Origin: Elusimicrobiota bacterium
GTDB taxonomy: Bacteria; Elusimicrobiota; Elusimicrobia; FEN-1173
DNA: 64,000 bases
Direction: 5' to 3'
NCBI GenBank assembly: GCA_016715645.1
Contig: JADJZR010000011.1
Coordinates: forward strand, 75,672-139,671
In this document: positions 37,101 to 44,273 of the stretch, in pieces
Layout: each line of letters opens with the position of its first letter
How positions within the stretch are numbered: position 1 is the first letter of the stretch
Program-made: the position numbers and the translations under genes
The notes under the pieces: generated by a model
What the model was told of the DNA's origin: nothing
Databases searched by the model: none
What the model saw: only the letters and a program-made list of their open reading frames with translations

Positions 37101-37286
37101 TATGACGCGGCCGGCGTGTTGGTTCGCACCTTGTCCGCCACGGCTTCCAGCGACGAATCTTACAACCGGTTGGAATGGGACGGCCGTAACGACGACGGTC
37201 GCAAAGTCGCCTCGGGGATTTACATCGGCCGGTTTACCTTGAACAGTGGAGACGAAAAAATGTTTAAACTGGCAGTCCTCAAATGA
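31101..37286 (+). CDS. 2061-aa secreted repeat protein with FlgD-like C-terminal domain
   Basis: The largest gene in the window. The signal peptide ends AHA at about residue 24. The body contains many carboxypeptidase-regulatory-like beta domains; good examples are GRVVDGQEQPIFEAEV (about 495), GTVLSVSSQPLANVRV (about 1330), and VTGQVVPVDGG with PDGTFRVEGLKPGPYTL (about 1430-1500). The last 110 residues (NTPNPFRL, VKIEIYDAAGVLVRTL, YNRLEWDGRNDDGRKVASG, KMFKLAVLK) have the FlgD-Ig-like pattern that serves as a C-terminal sorting domain in type IX and related secretion. It starts inside the barrel gene (11-base overlap) and its stop overlaps the PorV-like gene as ATGA, so all are co-translated. 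Probably a cell-surface adhesin or structural protein (inference). Confidence 0.88.
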   Translation: MNTKLRCLSLAGALALAVGATAHAVSMNGTVNLTGGLVGPVFAQVAVATYPVINPSTAFTPSVYVASVTVQIPSLVGTFSFPSLPFFTPPTTYYVYAYIDADVDEVIDPLEPCGGYGPFPYHQPTATMTAVSNIDSGSVSLDLLTRGAIEGWVSVMGGVTGDRLMIRAVEDVAAPNTTLTQYTSIPLAGGFYSLPHLKPLANAYKVEAWIDSDFVGVPYAWDANEPKFNVSSLMVTANTISNAQTLLISGPGPDHIRLTGNDMSTHQTIVVDRPSSPLKVTVRDAQDQIVEVPEATALYFEAYSVAGNMVPELSVGGDAFQPVPGPMYIAAALSESEPLVFRSTQPGHVTLRVEARDFPSSGQSRYSWYDFDVLPAGSGFTNVGVRTNSQPAGAGLSTSTVITPDNDGANDSAVFSCTPPALETPWELWISSDSSIESSVIYRYYGYGTGEAYWHGYDHSGRRVPSATYYARFQTNGQGIVSSTLTVVVQSVGITGRVVDGQEQPIFEAEVNVYGQNGGGFQLTDSDGQFNVSGLKPLSFYNVELRKSGYQTVRFSTSTNLVTDPAVDLGTRTLEQGITLAVHVDVSAAPNRDIFGGVNVFDPAARDNQWGSVRISSGSTASDNGRYNGDAQFSTWTFITVRPNTMYQVEVNLPDFGRSTAAWTSPATGIGFLTFNMTRKPNVYGKVFFPSPLTIGQWVNVDARLDQQSMSTAWGGAWINAGAQEGLFSLYGLSDGTYHLRAYAQGFVASTASVTVDGEDVGHPNTGGVDFAPFSKGGKITGDLTVTGDTTGLSSSGPGGSCANNEFAVPLNANSRSSFMGTFTQACLPKSANVSSASYEIAGLADGTYEVYSYLPGFEFSSNGPLQVTVANSSGTANLGFVALAGSLTVVADLPADDDAALVSYELSLGYGNTSSWSGVLTASGPSQGVATVTGLGTGLYTLQVENGNRDLDFRRELVVPVKNGSAATAQVDLTVPSYEASGEIDIQGTLVLPSTWSVSVSSITGLAAAGVIPQVDVYALPFPNHYETRSGPIRTVPADVHSTSATYRIPGLSSGGYWLRVRQDLVPPPAGCYGCMSEPGLPDLSNEGAVIYVDTQSLTGVDLTLTNGVDVSGTLNRPSGDTTSDTRIFKIRLRRSDNFTVWQTTVTSVGAATAYRFSHVAPGDYILEITDQGMDARYGAKAVPIKVAAAAVTKNVTLLSGGTIVGRLRDADSQTLINAQNSSQYLPQNFGISAQANPWVQGGWVEALRSTTTFGFYFDADGQFRIPRLIPDTNYDLRFRGYDGLDNADRASGVKTYAPTVIAGILASEGQSVDVGTVDLKQGVTLSGTVLSVSSQPLANVRVIARPSVKSTVDTWNLQVEAYTDEDGRYSLQGIDRAYTYYDIVAAPRYRPGETFASLSGPRYAEERRRMVDVTVATATVDNNFSLTEAIGVVTGQVVPVDGGTLAPVFLDDQSGEGLRGADVVLHRDGAMFEDNPLGEIEERTAPDGTFRVEGLKPGPYTLRALAQGYVTSVQTLLVPAGSKDVGTLTLGRGATVTGTLTKPGGAAVNSEEVEMVVGVDEDFEDFLFGSLDIDAGTMEIEGYTVSGFQVGKEYSLIIVTDKDDIFATGSTVAFTVAGETQVINLEYRAAAPRVFVNQTQRVVLNDPNDSADDQRVTSVRFFVSQPLRNQTPGDTDLSSIVIVSSGAGTLSDLSVNSSRDTLTADYTAPATEPSFVLGLNFLTIEKDPATGDNFEVDETFAFYAGFAKRRSTTVSNVIGGDVQLEDEASGVTFPSGTFDVASSSSVEVEIRILEELPPASVPAAKSSGRNGSIRSSQASVAHAAKQFGASAYPSQDLYEMASAAAAVDPYSAFYDIFLPAGIKSVLKKSAQLTLTYDPDIASDPNTLNIYFYHPEKQLFILENANRVVDEVNHTITVSVGHLSTFLVLNNQDPVLGGEQADAGYNGDSIQVFNTPNPFRLASKTVSLSHTTPNTATTDGTYICYNLPDGKMGGVKIEIYDAAGVLVRTLSATASSDESYNRLEWDGRNDDGRKVASGIYIGRFTLNSGDEKMFKLAVLK

Positions 37287-38197
37287 GGGGGGACATTCGT
37301 CCCCTTTTCGCGGCGTGCGCTCTTCTAATTTCCCCGTATTTGGTTTTGGCGGGCGGAGAAAATGGGGCGGCGTTTTTGAAGATTGGGGCGGGGGCTCGGC
37401 CGGCGGCGTTGGGGGAGGCGTATACCGCCGTGGCTGACGATGCGGTTTCGGCGTTCTACAACCCGGCGGGGTTGGCGGCGGTGTCGCGCATCGAGTTGGC
37501 TGCGACCCATACCCAATGGATTCAAAGCGGTCGGCATGATTCGCTGGCCGCGGCGTTTCCAACAAAATGGAGAACTTTTGCCGCCAACGTCATCACCCTC
37601 TCGTTCGACGACCTCGAACGGCGCAACACCGATACCGACTTGGCCGAGTCCACGTTCGGGTCCATGGACGCCGCTTACGGCGTCTCTTACGGAAAGAAGG
37701 CCGGCCCCTTTTCTTGGGGGGTGGGGGCCGCCTACGTTCGGCAAACCTTGGACGGTGTTTCCGCCGGCGCTCCGGCGGGGTCCCTGGGCGGGTTGTGGCA
37801 AACGCCTGTGCCGGGCTTGACCCTGGGTGCCGCGGTTCGTAACATAGGAGGGTCCATTCAGTTCGAGCAAGAAGGAGACCCGTTGCCCCTCACCGCCGCC
37901 GTTGGCGTGGCCGGGCGATTTATGAGCAACCGATTGTTGGGTACCATCGAGGCACGGTCCGTGCGAAACGAGTCCGCGGGGTTCGGCGCCGGGATCGAAG
38001 CGGCTCCGCCCCTCTACAAAGACGCATCCGGCCGACTGCGCGCCGGTTACCGGTCCGACGGGGCTGACGCCGACGACGCGTCGGGGTTGTCGTTGGGCGT
38101 CGGTGTGGCGTTCCCCCGGTGGGGGTTCGACACGTCTTGGGAGCCCTACGGCGTTTTGGGCGACACGTTCCGCTATTCTTTCCGATTCACTTTCTAG
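37283..38197 (+). CDS. PorV/PorQ-like (UPF0164) outer-membrane protein
   Basis: 304 residues. A signal peptide (MRGDIRPLFAACALLISPYL, cleaved after VLA) is followed by the family hallmark GAAFLKIGAGARPAALGEAYTAVADDAVSAFYNPAGLA (residues 27-65, seen as AFLKIGAGARP then FYNPAGLA). FadL-like barrel strands continue to a C-terminal Phe. In Bacteroidota, PorV is the shuttle that carries type IX cargo to the attachment complex. Its overlap with a giant protein bearing a FlgD-like C-terminus fits such a role here. A 16-bp hairpin repeat (37289-37304) sits within the first codons and could fold over the ribosome-binding region. Confidence 0.88.
   Translation: MRGDIRPLFAACALLISPYLVLAGGENGAAFLKIGAGARPAALGEAYTAVADDAVSAFYNPAGLAAVSRIELAATHTQWIQSGRHDSLAAAFPTKWRTFAANVITLSFDDLERRNTDTDLAESTFGSMDAAYGVSYGKKAGPFSWGVGAAYVRQTLDGVSAGAPAGSLGGLWQTPVPGLTLGAAVRNIGGSIQFEQEGDPLPLTAAVGVAGRFMSNRLLGTIEARSVRNESAGFGAGIEAAPPLYKDASGRLRAGYRSDGADADDASGLSLGVGVAFPRWGFDTSWEPYGVLGDTFRYSFRFTF
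37289..37304. repeat. 16-bp hairpin repeat at the start of the PorV-like gene
   Basis: GGGGAC-ATTC-GTCCCC, same sequence as the copy at 1063-1078. It begins six bases after the start codon and encodes residues 3-7. Confidence 0.7.
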
Positions 38198-38199
38198 AA

Positions 38200-38916
38200 A
38201 TGTCAAAACCAAAGTTGCCGACGGGGTTGGGCCGACGTTTTTTGGTGGTGGCGTCTTTGGGCGACGCGTCTCGTTTAATCGCGGACGCCCGCCGGGCCGT
38301 TAAAGAAGGCGCGGATGTTTTGGAAATTCGCGCGGATTTGTTTGCAAAAACCTATTTTAAGGCTGACCGGTTGCCCCACTTGTTGCGGTCGGTTCGACGG
38401 GAAGTTCGTCGGCCCCTGTTGTTAACTTTGAGAATGGGCGAGGAAGGCGGTGGGTTGTCGGTCAAATTTCGGGAAGTGGATCGCCTGGGCCTGTTTCGCG
38501 CCGCGCTGGCCCATGTCGACGGCGTGGACGTCGAGCTGGCCGCCACGGAAATCAATCGCCATGTGGTCTTTGAAGCCCATAAACGGGGCCGGTTTGTCGT
38601 TATGTCCGCTCACCATTTTAAAAAAACGCCGTCCAACGCCGTCTTGTCCGGGCATGTGCGCAAAGCCCGCCGGTTGGGCGGCGACATTCTAAAAGTTGCC
38701 GCAAAACCCCACTCACGCAAAGATGTGGACCGCTTAATGGCTTTTTGCGCCCGCGCGCCGTTTCGTCGCCGGGTATTTATCGCCATGGGTCCCCTGGGTC
38801 TGGAGACCCGGTTGCAGGGGTTCGACCACGGTTCCCTCTGGACCTACGGCTACGTCCGCCGCCCCCTAGCCCCCGGCCAGTGGCCTGTCCAAAAACTCGT
38901 CAAGGAACGAATTTAA
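38200..38916 (+). CDS. aroD: 3-dehydroquinate dehydratase, type I
   Basis: 238 residues from ATG 38200, two bases after the PorV-like stop. Type I DHQase makes 3-dehydroshikimate by a Schiff-base mechanism. VLEIRADLF carries the conserved Glu/Arg pair, DGVDVELA the second Glu, VVMSAHHFKKTP the catalytic His, and DILKVAAKPHS the Schiff-base Lys. MGPLGLETRL and QWPVQKL match the C-terminal substrate-loop (Gln) region. No other shikimate gene is near; it may simply ride on the surface-cluster transcript. Confidence 0.92.
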   Translation: MSKPKLPTGLGRRFLVVASLGDASRLIADARRAVKEGADVLEIRADLFAKTYFKADRLPHLLRSVRREVRRPLLLTLRMGEEGGGLSVKFREVDRLGLFRAALAHVDGVDVELAATEINRHVVFEAHKRGRFVVMSAHHFKKTPSNAVLSGHVRKARRLGGDILKVAAKPHSRKDVDRLMAFCARAPFRRRVFIAMGPLGLETRLQGFDHGSLWTYGYVRRPLAPGQWPVQKLVKERI

Positions 38917-38935
38917 AAATCCCAACTGCCCAGGT

Positions 38936-39091
38936 CCCTCATCTGCTCCTCGGGGGCGAATGCCCCCTTCGGAGCACCTTCCCCCAAGAGGGGAAGGAAA
39001 ACAAAGCATTTCCCTCTCCTCTTGGGAGGCTGGTCGCAGAGCTCCCAGCACCGGGGGCGGCAGAGCCGCTGAAGCGAGGGCAGGGTGAGGG
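38936..39091. repeat. Large palindromic repeat, copy B (tail-to-tail modules)
   Basis: A module beginning CCCTCATCTG (38936) and ending AAGAGGGGAAGGAAAA meets an inverted module running to TGAGGG (39091). The ends therefore point outwards, opposite to copy A. The loop of the first hairpin contains a complete 16-bp hairpin repeat (38952-38967). The element fills most of the 225 bases between aroD and the glycosyltransferase gene. Confidence 0.82.
38952..38967. repeat. 16-bp hairpin repeat nested in repeat copy B
   Basis: GGGGGC-GAAT-GCCCCC, inserted within the GCTCC/GGAGC hairpin of the larger element. Confidence 0.75.
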
Positions 39092-39141
39092 ACCTGAGCC
39101 GTTACTGAAAATCAAAAAATTTCAACAGCATTGTTTGTAGA

Positions 39142-40779
39142 ATGCTCTTCGTGAGAACAGGTCGGGTCAATAACATATTCTTGGGGTGGCTTGTTGGTCT
39201 GGCCGCGTTGGTGTTGGCGCCCTTTTTGGCCAAGCCCCTTCACATGGACGCGCCTCTGATGGTGTGGGCCGCCCGGCAGGTTCGGCAAGACCCGCTCCAT
39301 TTCTACAGCGTCGCGGTCAACTGGTTTGGAACCGTTGAAGGGTTGGACCGAATTTTGCGCATGCCGCCGTTGTTCGCGGCGGTTCTTTCGCCGTTGGCCT
39401 ATCACGAAGCCCTCCTGCCGTTCATTCCCCTGGCGTTCGCTTTGACTGCTGTGGCCGGTATTTTTGTGTTGGCCCGCCTCTGGGGCGCCGACCCCCTGTG
39501 GGCGTGTCTGGCCGCCATCGCCACGCCCGCTTTTGTCGTGTGCGGATCGTTGGTCATGCCGGACATGGCCCTTTTATCTTTTTGGGTCTGGGCCCTGGTG
39601 TTTCAGGTTAAAGGCCACGAGCGCCCAGCCTGGTGGGTGGCCGCTACCCTGTGCACCACAGCGGCGGTTCTCACCAAATACAGCGGCCTGACCCTCCTCC
39701 CCCTTATGGGCCTTTACAGCATCGCCAAAGACCGCCGATTTTCCATCGGATTATTGAGTCTGATTTTACCCTTGATTGCCCTCGCCGTTTACCAACAGTT
39801 CACGGGGTCCCTCTATGGGGAAGGACTTTTCAGCGAGTCGGCCCGTTACGCGTTCGGATACCAGCCCCACACCGCGGGCTGGGCTATGCGCAAGAGCCTG
39901 ACCGCCCTTTCTTTTGCGGGCGGGGGATTTGCCGTCGGCGTTTTTTTCTTCCCTTTCCTGTGGCCGGCCAAACAGAGGACTCCCTGGGCGATCGGGGCCG
40001 CGGTTGTCGCCGTGCTTGCGCTCGTGGCGGGGCCCTTTGAATCGTTCTCTTTTAGTTCTCGAACCGGTGTTCGTTGGGGCCTTCTAATCCAATTCGTTGT
40101 GTCGACGATGGGGGGGATTCAATGGGTGGCGTTGGCGTTCAGCGAATGGCAACGCCGACGGAATCCCGCATCCCTTGCGGTAGTCGCGTGGCTGGGCGGC
40201 ACCATGGCTTTTGCGGCCTATTTCAATTGGTCGGTGACCGTCCGTTCCTTGTTGCCGGCGCTTCCGGTCATTGCGATTGTATTGGCCTGGCGCATGCAGT
40301 CCGTGGGTGTGCCGCTTCGTCAACGAACCGGAGCGATCGCCGTGGCCGCAATTTTGGCGCTGGCGGCCGGGTGGGCCGACGCGCGCCTGGCCTTCGCCGC
40401 CCGGGAAACCGCCCGCCAAACAGGTTCCTTAAAAACGACCGCGGAAAATATTTGGTTTCAAGGGCACTGGGGGTTTCAGTATTACCTGGAAAAAATCGGG
40501 GCCAAAGCCGTCGATTATGAACGCAGTGTGATCTTGCCCGCCGATCGGCTCTTGATCCCGTTGAACAACATTCGCGTCCAGTTCCCGCCCCGGGATTCTG
40601 TGGACCACCTGGGAACGTTGGTGGTCCCCGGCCCGTGGGGACTCACTGTGCATCATGGCGAATTGGGCGCTGGATTTCACTCCGACTACTGGGGCCCCTT
40701 GCCCCTGGCCTTCGGTCCCGTCCCCCCCGAAAAAACCCTCCTATTGCGCCCTCGATCAACGTTAAAATATCCTTCCTGA
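39142..40779 (+). CDS. Membrane glycosyltransferase, GT39/ArnT-like
   Basis: 545 residues with about eleven hydrophobic helices. Just after the first one comes AKPLHMDAPLMVWAARQV, an Asp motif typical of GT-C enzymes such as PMT/ArnT that take sugar from a polyprenyl phosphate carrier. FGTVEGLDRILRMPPLFA matches the second conserved luminal loop, and the helices VLTKYSGLTLLPL and the long periplasmic C-terminal domain also fit. It would glycosylate lipid or protein at the outer face of the inner membrane. ATG 39142 overlaps a TAGAAT hexamer; the in-frame GTG at 39151 lies seven bases after that hexamer and may be the true, leaderless start. Confidence 0.85.
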   Translation: MLFVRTGRVNNIFLGWLVGLAALVLAPFLAKPLHMDAPLMVWAARQVRQDPLHFYSVAVNWFGTVEGLDRILRMPPLFAAVLSPLAYHEALLPFIPLAFALTAVAGIFVLARLWGADPLWACLAAIATPAFVVCGSLVMPDMALLSFWVWALVFQVKGHERPAWWVAATLCTTAAVLTKYSGLTLLPLMGLYSIAKDRRFSIGLLSLILPLIALAVYQQFTGSLYGEGLFSESARYAFGYQPHTAGWAMRKSLTALSFAGGGFAVGVFFFPFLWPAKQRTPWAIGAAVVAVLALVAGPFESFSFSSRTGVRWGLLIQFVVSTMGGIQWVALAFSEWQRRRNPASLAVVAWLGGTMAFAAYFNWSVTVRSLLPALPVIAIVLAWRMQSVGVPLRQRTGAIAVAAILALAAGWADARLAFAARETARQTGSLKTTAENIWFQGHWGFQYYLEKIGAKAVDYERSVILPADRLLIPLNNIRVQFPPRDSVDHLGTLVVPGPWGLTVHHGELGAGFHSDYWGPLPLAFGPVPPEKTLLLRPRSTLKYPS

Positions 40780-40827
40780 GATAGAAGGATCAATGGTTTG
40801 GGCGATCCGTGACAATTACGCAATATG

Positions 40828-40833
40828 TATAAT
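40828..40833 (+). promoter_or_regulatory. -10 box upstream of the AAA ATPase gene
   Basis: A perfect TATAAT at 40828-40833. The only -35-like sequence, GTGACA at 40809-40814, is just 13 bases away, too close for sigma-70, so the -35 is unclear. A leader of about 28 bases with AGGAGG follows. Confidence 0.45.
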
Positions 40834-40868
40834 ACAACCTGCGTAACTAAGCGCCAGGAGGTTCGAAT

Positions 40869-41999
40869 ATGAAAAACCCGTTTGTCTTCGGTGAAGCCGT
40901 TTCGGGATCGGCTTTTTGGAATCGCACGGCGGAAATTAAAGAACTGACCCAAGATCTCCGGGGGGGCCAAAACGTGATCGTGTTTTCCGCTCGCCGGTAT
41001 GGAAAAACATCGCTTATAAAAACCGTTCTCCAAAAGCTTGCTGAAGAAAATCTCATCACCATTTACATGGATCTGTACCCGGCCACATCGAAAGAATCTT
41101 TTGTCCGTCTCTACGCCAAGACCATCGCTGAGTCCCTTGGAAAGCCGAGCACGAAGATCTTTTCGGCCGTTCGCCGTTGGCTCCCTCGGTTCCTACCAAA
41201 ACTGGTTGTCGATTCGACCGGCAAAGTGGAATTGACGTTCGACTTGAACAACCTTCGGAATTTTAAAGACTATTTTCATGAGCTCCTGGAATCTGTTCAC
41301 AAGAGAGCGACAGCGGAAAAGAGAAACGCCGTTGTGGTGTTTGATGAATTTCAAGAAGTGACTTCCTACGGGGACGACGAAATTGAGCGTGAAATGCGTA
41401 GTTCCTTCCAGCACCACCATAATGTGTCCTATGTGTTCCTTGGAAGCAAGAAACACCTTTTTCAGGGAATATTTAACGATGCCAATCGCCCTTTCTATCG
41501 AAGCGGAAAGCATTTTCCTCTTGGGCGCCTGCCCGATCAGGAAATAATTAAATTTGTCACCGACCGATTCCAACGAGGAGGCCTTTCTCTTCAACCTGAT
41601 GTGGCTCAGTTGATCGCAAGGGAAAGCAGAGGACACCCGTATTACACCCAACTGCTTTGTCACATTCTTTGGTCGAATCGTTCGCACCATTCAGAGATCG
41701 TCAAGAAGGACCTTCATTTGGCCGTCGAAACCATGTTGAAAAGGGAGACCCCAGGTTATCAGGCCATCATGGATGGGCTCACCCTTCGGATGCGTCAATT
41801 GGCCATTGCACTGAGCCAGGAGGAAACGTCCACGCCTTACGGGGAGAATTTTTTATCCAAATACAATCTTGGCACGGCGTCGACCGTTCAACGCGCACTC
41901 GTCTCCCTTATTCAAAAAGACGTCATTGACCACATGGAGGGACACTATCAATTTCAGGACCCCTTTTTTGCCCAGTGGCTCCAGCGGTTTGTTTACTAA
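40869..41999 (+). CDS. AAA ATPase with archaeal-ATPase-like architecture, orphan
   Basis: 376 residues preceded by AGGAGG. P-loop SARRYGKTSLI near residues 40-50, Walker B VVVFDEFQEV near 155-165, sensor-type YVFLGSKKHL, then a helical lid (LSLQPDVAQLIARESRGHP) and a winged-helix-like C-terminus (LVSLIQKDVIDHMEGHYQF). This matches single-chain archaeal-ATPase/STAND-like proteins that are often paired with nucleases or effectors, but no effector is adjacent. Its DNA is more AT-rich and its codon use differs from the flanking genes, which suggests transfer. It converges on the CDF gene with a four-base overlap. Confidence 0.85.
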   Translation: MKNPFVFGEAVSGSAFWNRTAEIKELTQDLRGGQNVIVFSARRYGKTSLIKTVLQKLAEENLITIYMDLYPATSKESFVRLYAKTIAESLGKPSTKIFSAVRRWLPRFLPKLVVDSTGKVELTFDLNNLRNFKDYFHELLESVHKRATAEKRNAVVVFDEFQEVTSYGDDEIEREMRSSFQHHHNVSYVFLGSKKHLFQGIFNDANRPFYRSGKHFPLGRLPDQEIIKFVTDRFQRGGLSLQPDVAQLIARESRGHPYYTQLLCHILWSNRSHHSEIVKKDLHLAVETMLKRETPGYQAIMDGLTLRMRQLAIALSQEETSTPYGENFLSKYNLGTASTVQRALVSLIQKDVIDHMEGHYQFQDPFFAQWLQRFVY

Positions 42000-42910
42000 C
42001 CAGTCCCTTGTTTAGTAGGTTCCAGTTGGATGGTTGTGTGGGTGATGGCGTGTTTTTCTTGCAGGAGGGTGTTGATGGTGTTGAGGATCGGGGCGGGGTG
42101 GGTTAGGTGGGCGGCGTCGACTTGAATGTGTGCCGATAACGACGTCAGGTGAGAACACAATCCCCACAGGTGAAGATCGTCCACCGCGTGCACGCCGTCC
42201 ACGGAACGGATTGTTTTTTCAACTTGGGCTAAGTCCAGGTGGTTGGGGACCCCTTCCAAAAGAAGGTTAACCGCTTCCCGCAACAGCCGCCCTGCGTTGA
42301 CTAGAATGGCCAGGGCAATGCCCATCCCCACCAGGGGATCCACAAAGGTCCATCCGGTCACGGAGATCAACCCGGCCCCCGCGATTACGCCCACGCTGGC
42401 CAGCGCGTCCGAGGCCACATGCAAAAACGCGGCGCGCATGTTTAAATCGGATTTCGAAAAACCGTGCAAAAGCCACGCCACAACAAGATTGATGATCAAT
42501 CCCGCGCCGCCTAAAACGGCCATCGGCCCGACACGCGGGATCGACGTTGACGAAAAACGCCCCGCGGATTCCCACATAATCCAAACGGCCATTCCCACGA
42601 TGAGCCCGCCGTTCGCCAAGGCCGCCAACACTTCCAGTCGGTGCAGGCCAAACGTTCGCCGATCCGAAACGGGCCGGTCCGCCAGAATCATCGCGATCAG
42701 GGCGAATCCCAAAGCCGTCAAATCCATGAACACGTGGCCCGCGTCGGACAACAACGCCAACGACCTGGTGTAATACCCGCCCGCCAGTTCAACGAAAAAA
42801 ATGAAACCCGTCAGCCCCGCCGCGATCCCCAACGGTCGCCGGGCCCCCGCGACCGGATGAACGTGGTTCGACTGTTTATTTTCCAACACAGAATCGGGAG
42901 AACACCGCAT
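41996..42910 (-). CDS. Cation diffusion facilitator (zinc/cobalt/cadmium exporter, CzcD/ZitB-like)
   Basis: 304 residues with six transmembrane helices and a C-terminal cytosolic ferredoxin-like domain. The metal site is formed by LSDAGHVFMD in helix 2 and HVASDALASV in helix 5, the His/Asp arrangement of zinc-type CDF proteins. A His-containing N-terminus (SNHVHP) is present. The CTD (about 215-304) includes VDGVHAVDDLHLWGL and ends near HAITHTTIQLE, as in CzcD. It exchanges protons for divalent metal at the inner membrane. The 5' end overlaps mnmE by 35 bases; a later start cannot be excluded. Confidence 0.94.
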   Translation of the reverse strand: MRCSPDSVLENKQSNHVHPVAGARRPLGIAAGLTGFIFFVELAGGYYTRSLALLSDAGHVFMDLTALGFALIAMILADRPVSDRRTFGLHRLEVLAALANGGLIVGMAVWIMWESAGRFSSTSIPRVGPMAVLGGAGLIINLVVAWLLHGFSKSDLNMRAAFLHVASDALASVGVIAGAGLISVTGWTFVDPLVGMGIALAILVNAGRLLREAVNLLLEGVPNHLDLAQVEKTIRSVDGVHAVDDLHLWGLCSHLTSLSAHIQVDAAHLTHPAPILNTINTLLQEKHAITHTTIQLEPTKQGTG

Positions 42911-44261
42911 CCAATACCTCCTCGGGCGCGCCCCGACCGGTCAGGGCGTTGAGTGCGTTGAGGGCACCGTGAAGATCCACCGCCACCGATTCGTCCGGGA
43001 CGCCGGTTTCGGCCCCCTCGCGGGCACGGCCCAACGCGCAGAGGGCTTCGTTGAGCCGTTGTTCTTGGCGGGCGTTAAACACCAATCCGGATTCGCTGGG
43101 TTCACGGCCGCCGCGGACCGAATCGACGGCTTTTTGGCGAAGAATGTCCAACCCTTCTCCCGTGATCGCTGAAACCGCCACCGCGTTCGCCGATTTCAGA
43201 GGAAGAAAACCGTTCCATTTTTCTTCAACCGCGTTCCGGTCTTTCAACGGGATCCGGTCCATTTTGTTGAGCGCCAAGATCACCGGCCGATCCTGAACCG
43301 CGTCCGCGGCCAAGCGATCGTCGCGAACCGGGGGCGCGCTGGCGTCCACGACTAAAAAAATCAAGTCCGCGTTGGCCACTGTTTGCCGGGCTCGGGCTGT
43401 CCCCTCCCGTTCCACCGCGTCGTCCGTGTCGCGCAACCCCGCGGTGTCCACCAGCGTGACGGCCATGGAGTCCCAGGACAAAGATTCCTCCAAAGTGTCG
43501 CGGGTGGTCCCCGGTTGGTCCGTGACAATGGCGCGCTCGGACTTGAGCAACGCGTTGAACAAGGACGATTTGCCCGCGTTCGGGCGGCCCGCGATGGCAA
43601 TGCGCAAACCGTCTCGCCAAAAGCGCCCCCGCTCGGAGCGTTCTTTCAACTCTGTCAGATCGTGCCAAAGATTTCTTAAGGGTTCAAGCAGATGGGCTCG
43701 AGTGAGGGCGGGCACTTCGTCCTCAACGAAATCCAGATTGGCTTCCACGTGGGCCAGCAAATGGAGAAGCGTTTCCCGAGCCGGCTGAACCGCCCTGCCC
43801 AGTTCGCCCCGAAGCATGTTGAGCGCGAGCCTGTGTTGGCTGTCACTGCGGGCGGCGATGAGGTCCGCCACGGATTCCGCCTGGGCCAGATCCATCTTGC
43901 CGTTTAAAAAGGCTCGACGCGTGAACTCGCCCGGATCCGCCAGCCGTGCGCCGGCCCGTAAACAGGTTTCCAGGACGCCGCGAAGAATGTGAGAGCCCCC
44001 GTGACACGACAATTCCACCACGTCTTCGCCGGTGTAAGAGCGCGGCGATCGAAACACCGCCGCGACCGCGTCGTCCAATATGATATTTCCGTCACGAAGA
44101 GTCCCGTGGTGCAGGCTGTGCGTTGCCGCTTGATCCAGCGGCTCCCCTCGGAACAATCTCGCCGCAATGGTCAAAGCGGCGGGGCCCGATAGACGAACCA
44201 CCCCCAACCCTCCCGACCCCGCCGGAGTGGCCACCGCCGCGATCGTGTCATCCAAATTCAT
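42876..44261 (-). CDS. mnmE: tRNA modification GTPase MnmE (TrmE)
   Basis: 461 residues. With MnmG it forms the cmnm5 modification at U34 of certain tRNAs. The N-terminal formyl-THF-binding domain begins DTIAAVATPAGSGGLGVVRL. The central helical domain is interrupted by a G domain with GRPNAGKSSL, GTTRD, DTAGLRDT and NKMD, and the protein ends in FCVGK, the C-terminal Cys motif needed for catalysis. All hallmark motifs are intact. It is the last housekeeping gene of the rpmH cluster; the jag stop is 12 bases upstream. Confidence 0.97.
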   Translation of the reverse strand: MNLDDTIAAVATPAGSGGLGVVRLSGPAALTIAARLFRGEPLDQAATHSLHHGTLRDGNIILDDAVAAVFRSPRSYTGEDVVELSCHGGSHILRGVLETCLRAGARLADPGEFTRRAFLNGKMDLAQAESVADLIAARSDSQHRLALNMLRGELGRAVQPARETLLHLLAHVEANLDFVEDEVPALTRAHLLEPLRNLWHDLTELKERSERGRFWRDGLRIAIAGRPNAGKSSLFNALLKSERAIVTDQPGTTRDTLEESLSWDSMAVTLVDTAGLRDTDDAVEREGTARARQTVANADLIFLVVDASAPPVRDDRLAADAVQDRPVILALNKMDRIPLKDRNAVEEKWNGFLPLKSANAVAVSAITGEGLDILRQKAVDSVRGGREPSESGLVFNARQEQRLNEALCALGRAREGAETGVPDESVAVDLHGALNALNALTGRGAPEEVLDAVFSRFCVGK

Positions 44262-44273
44262 GGGGGATAGAAC

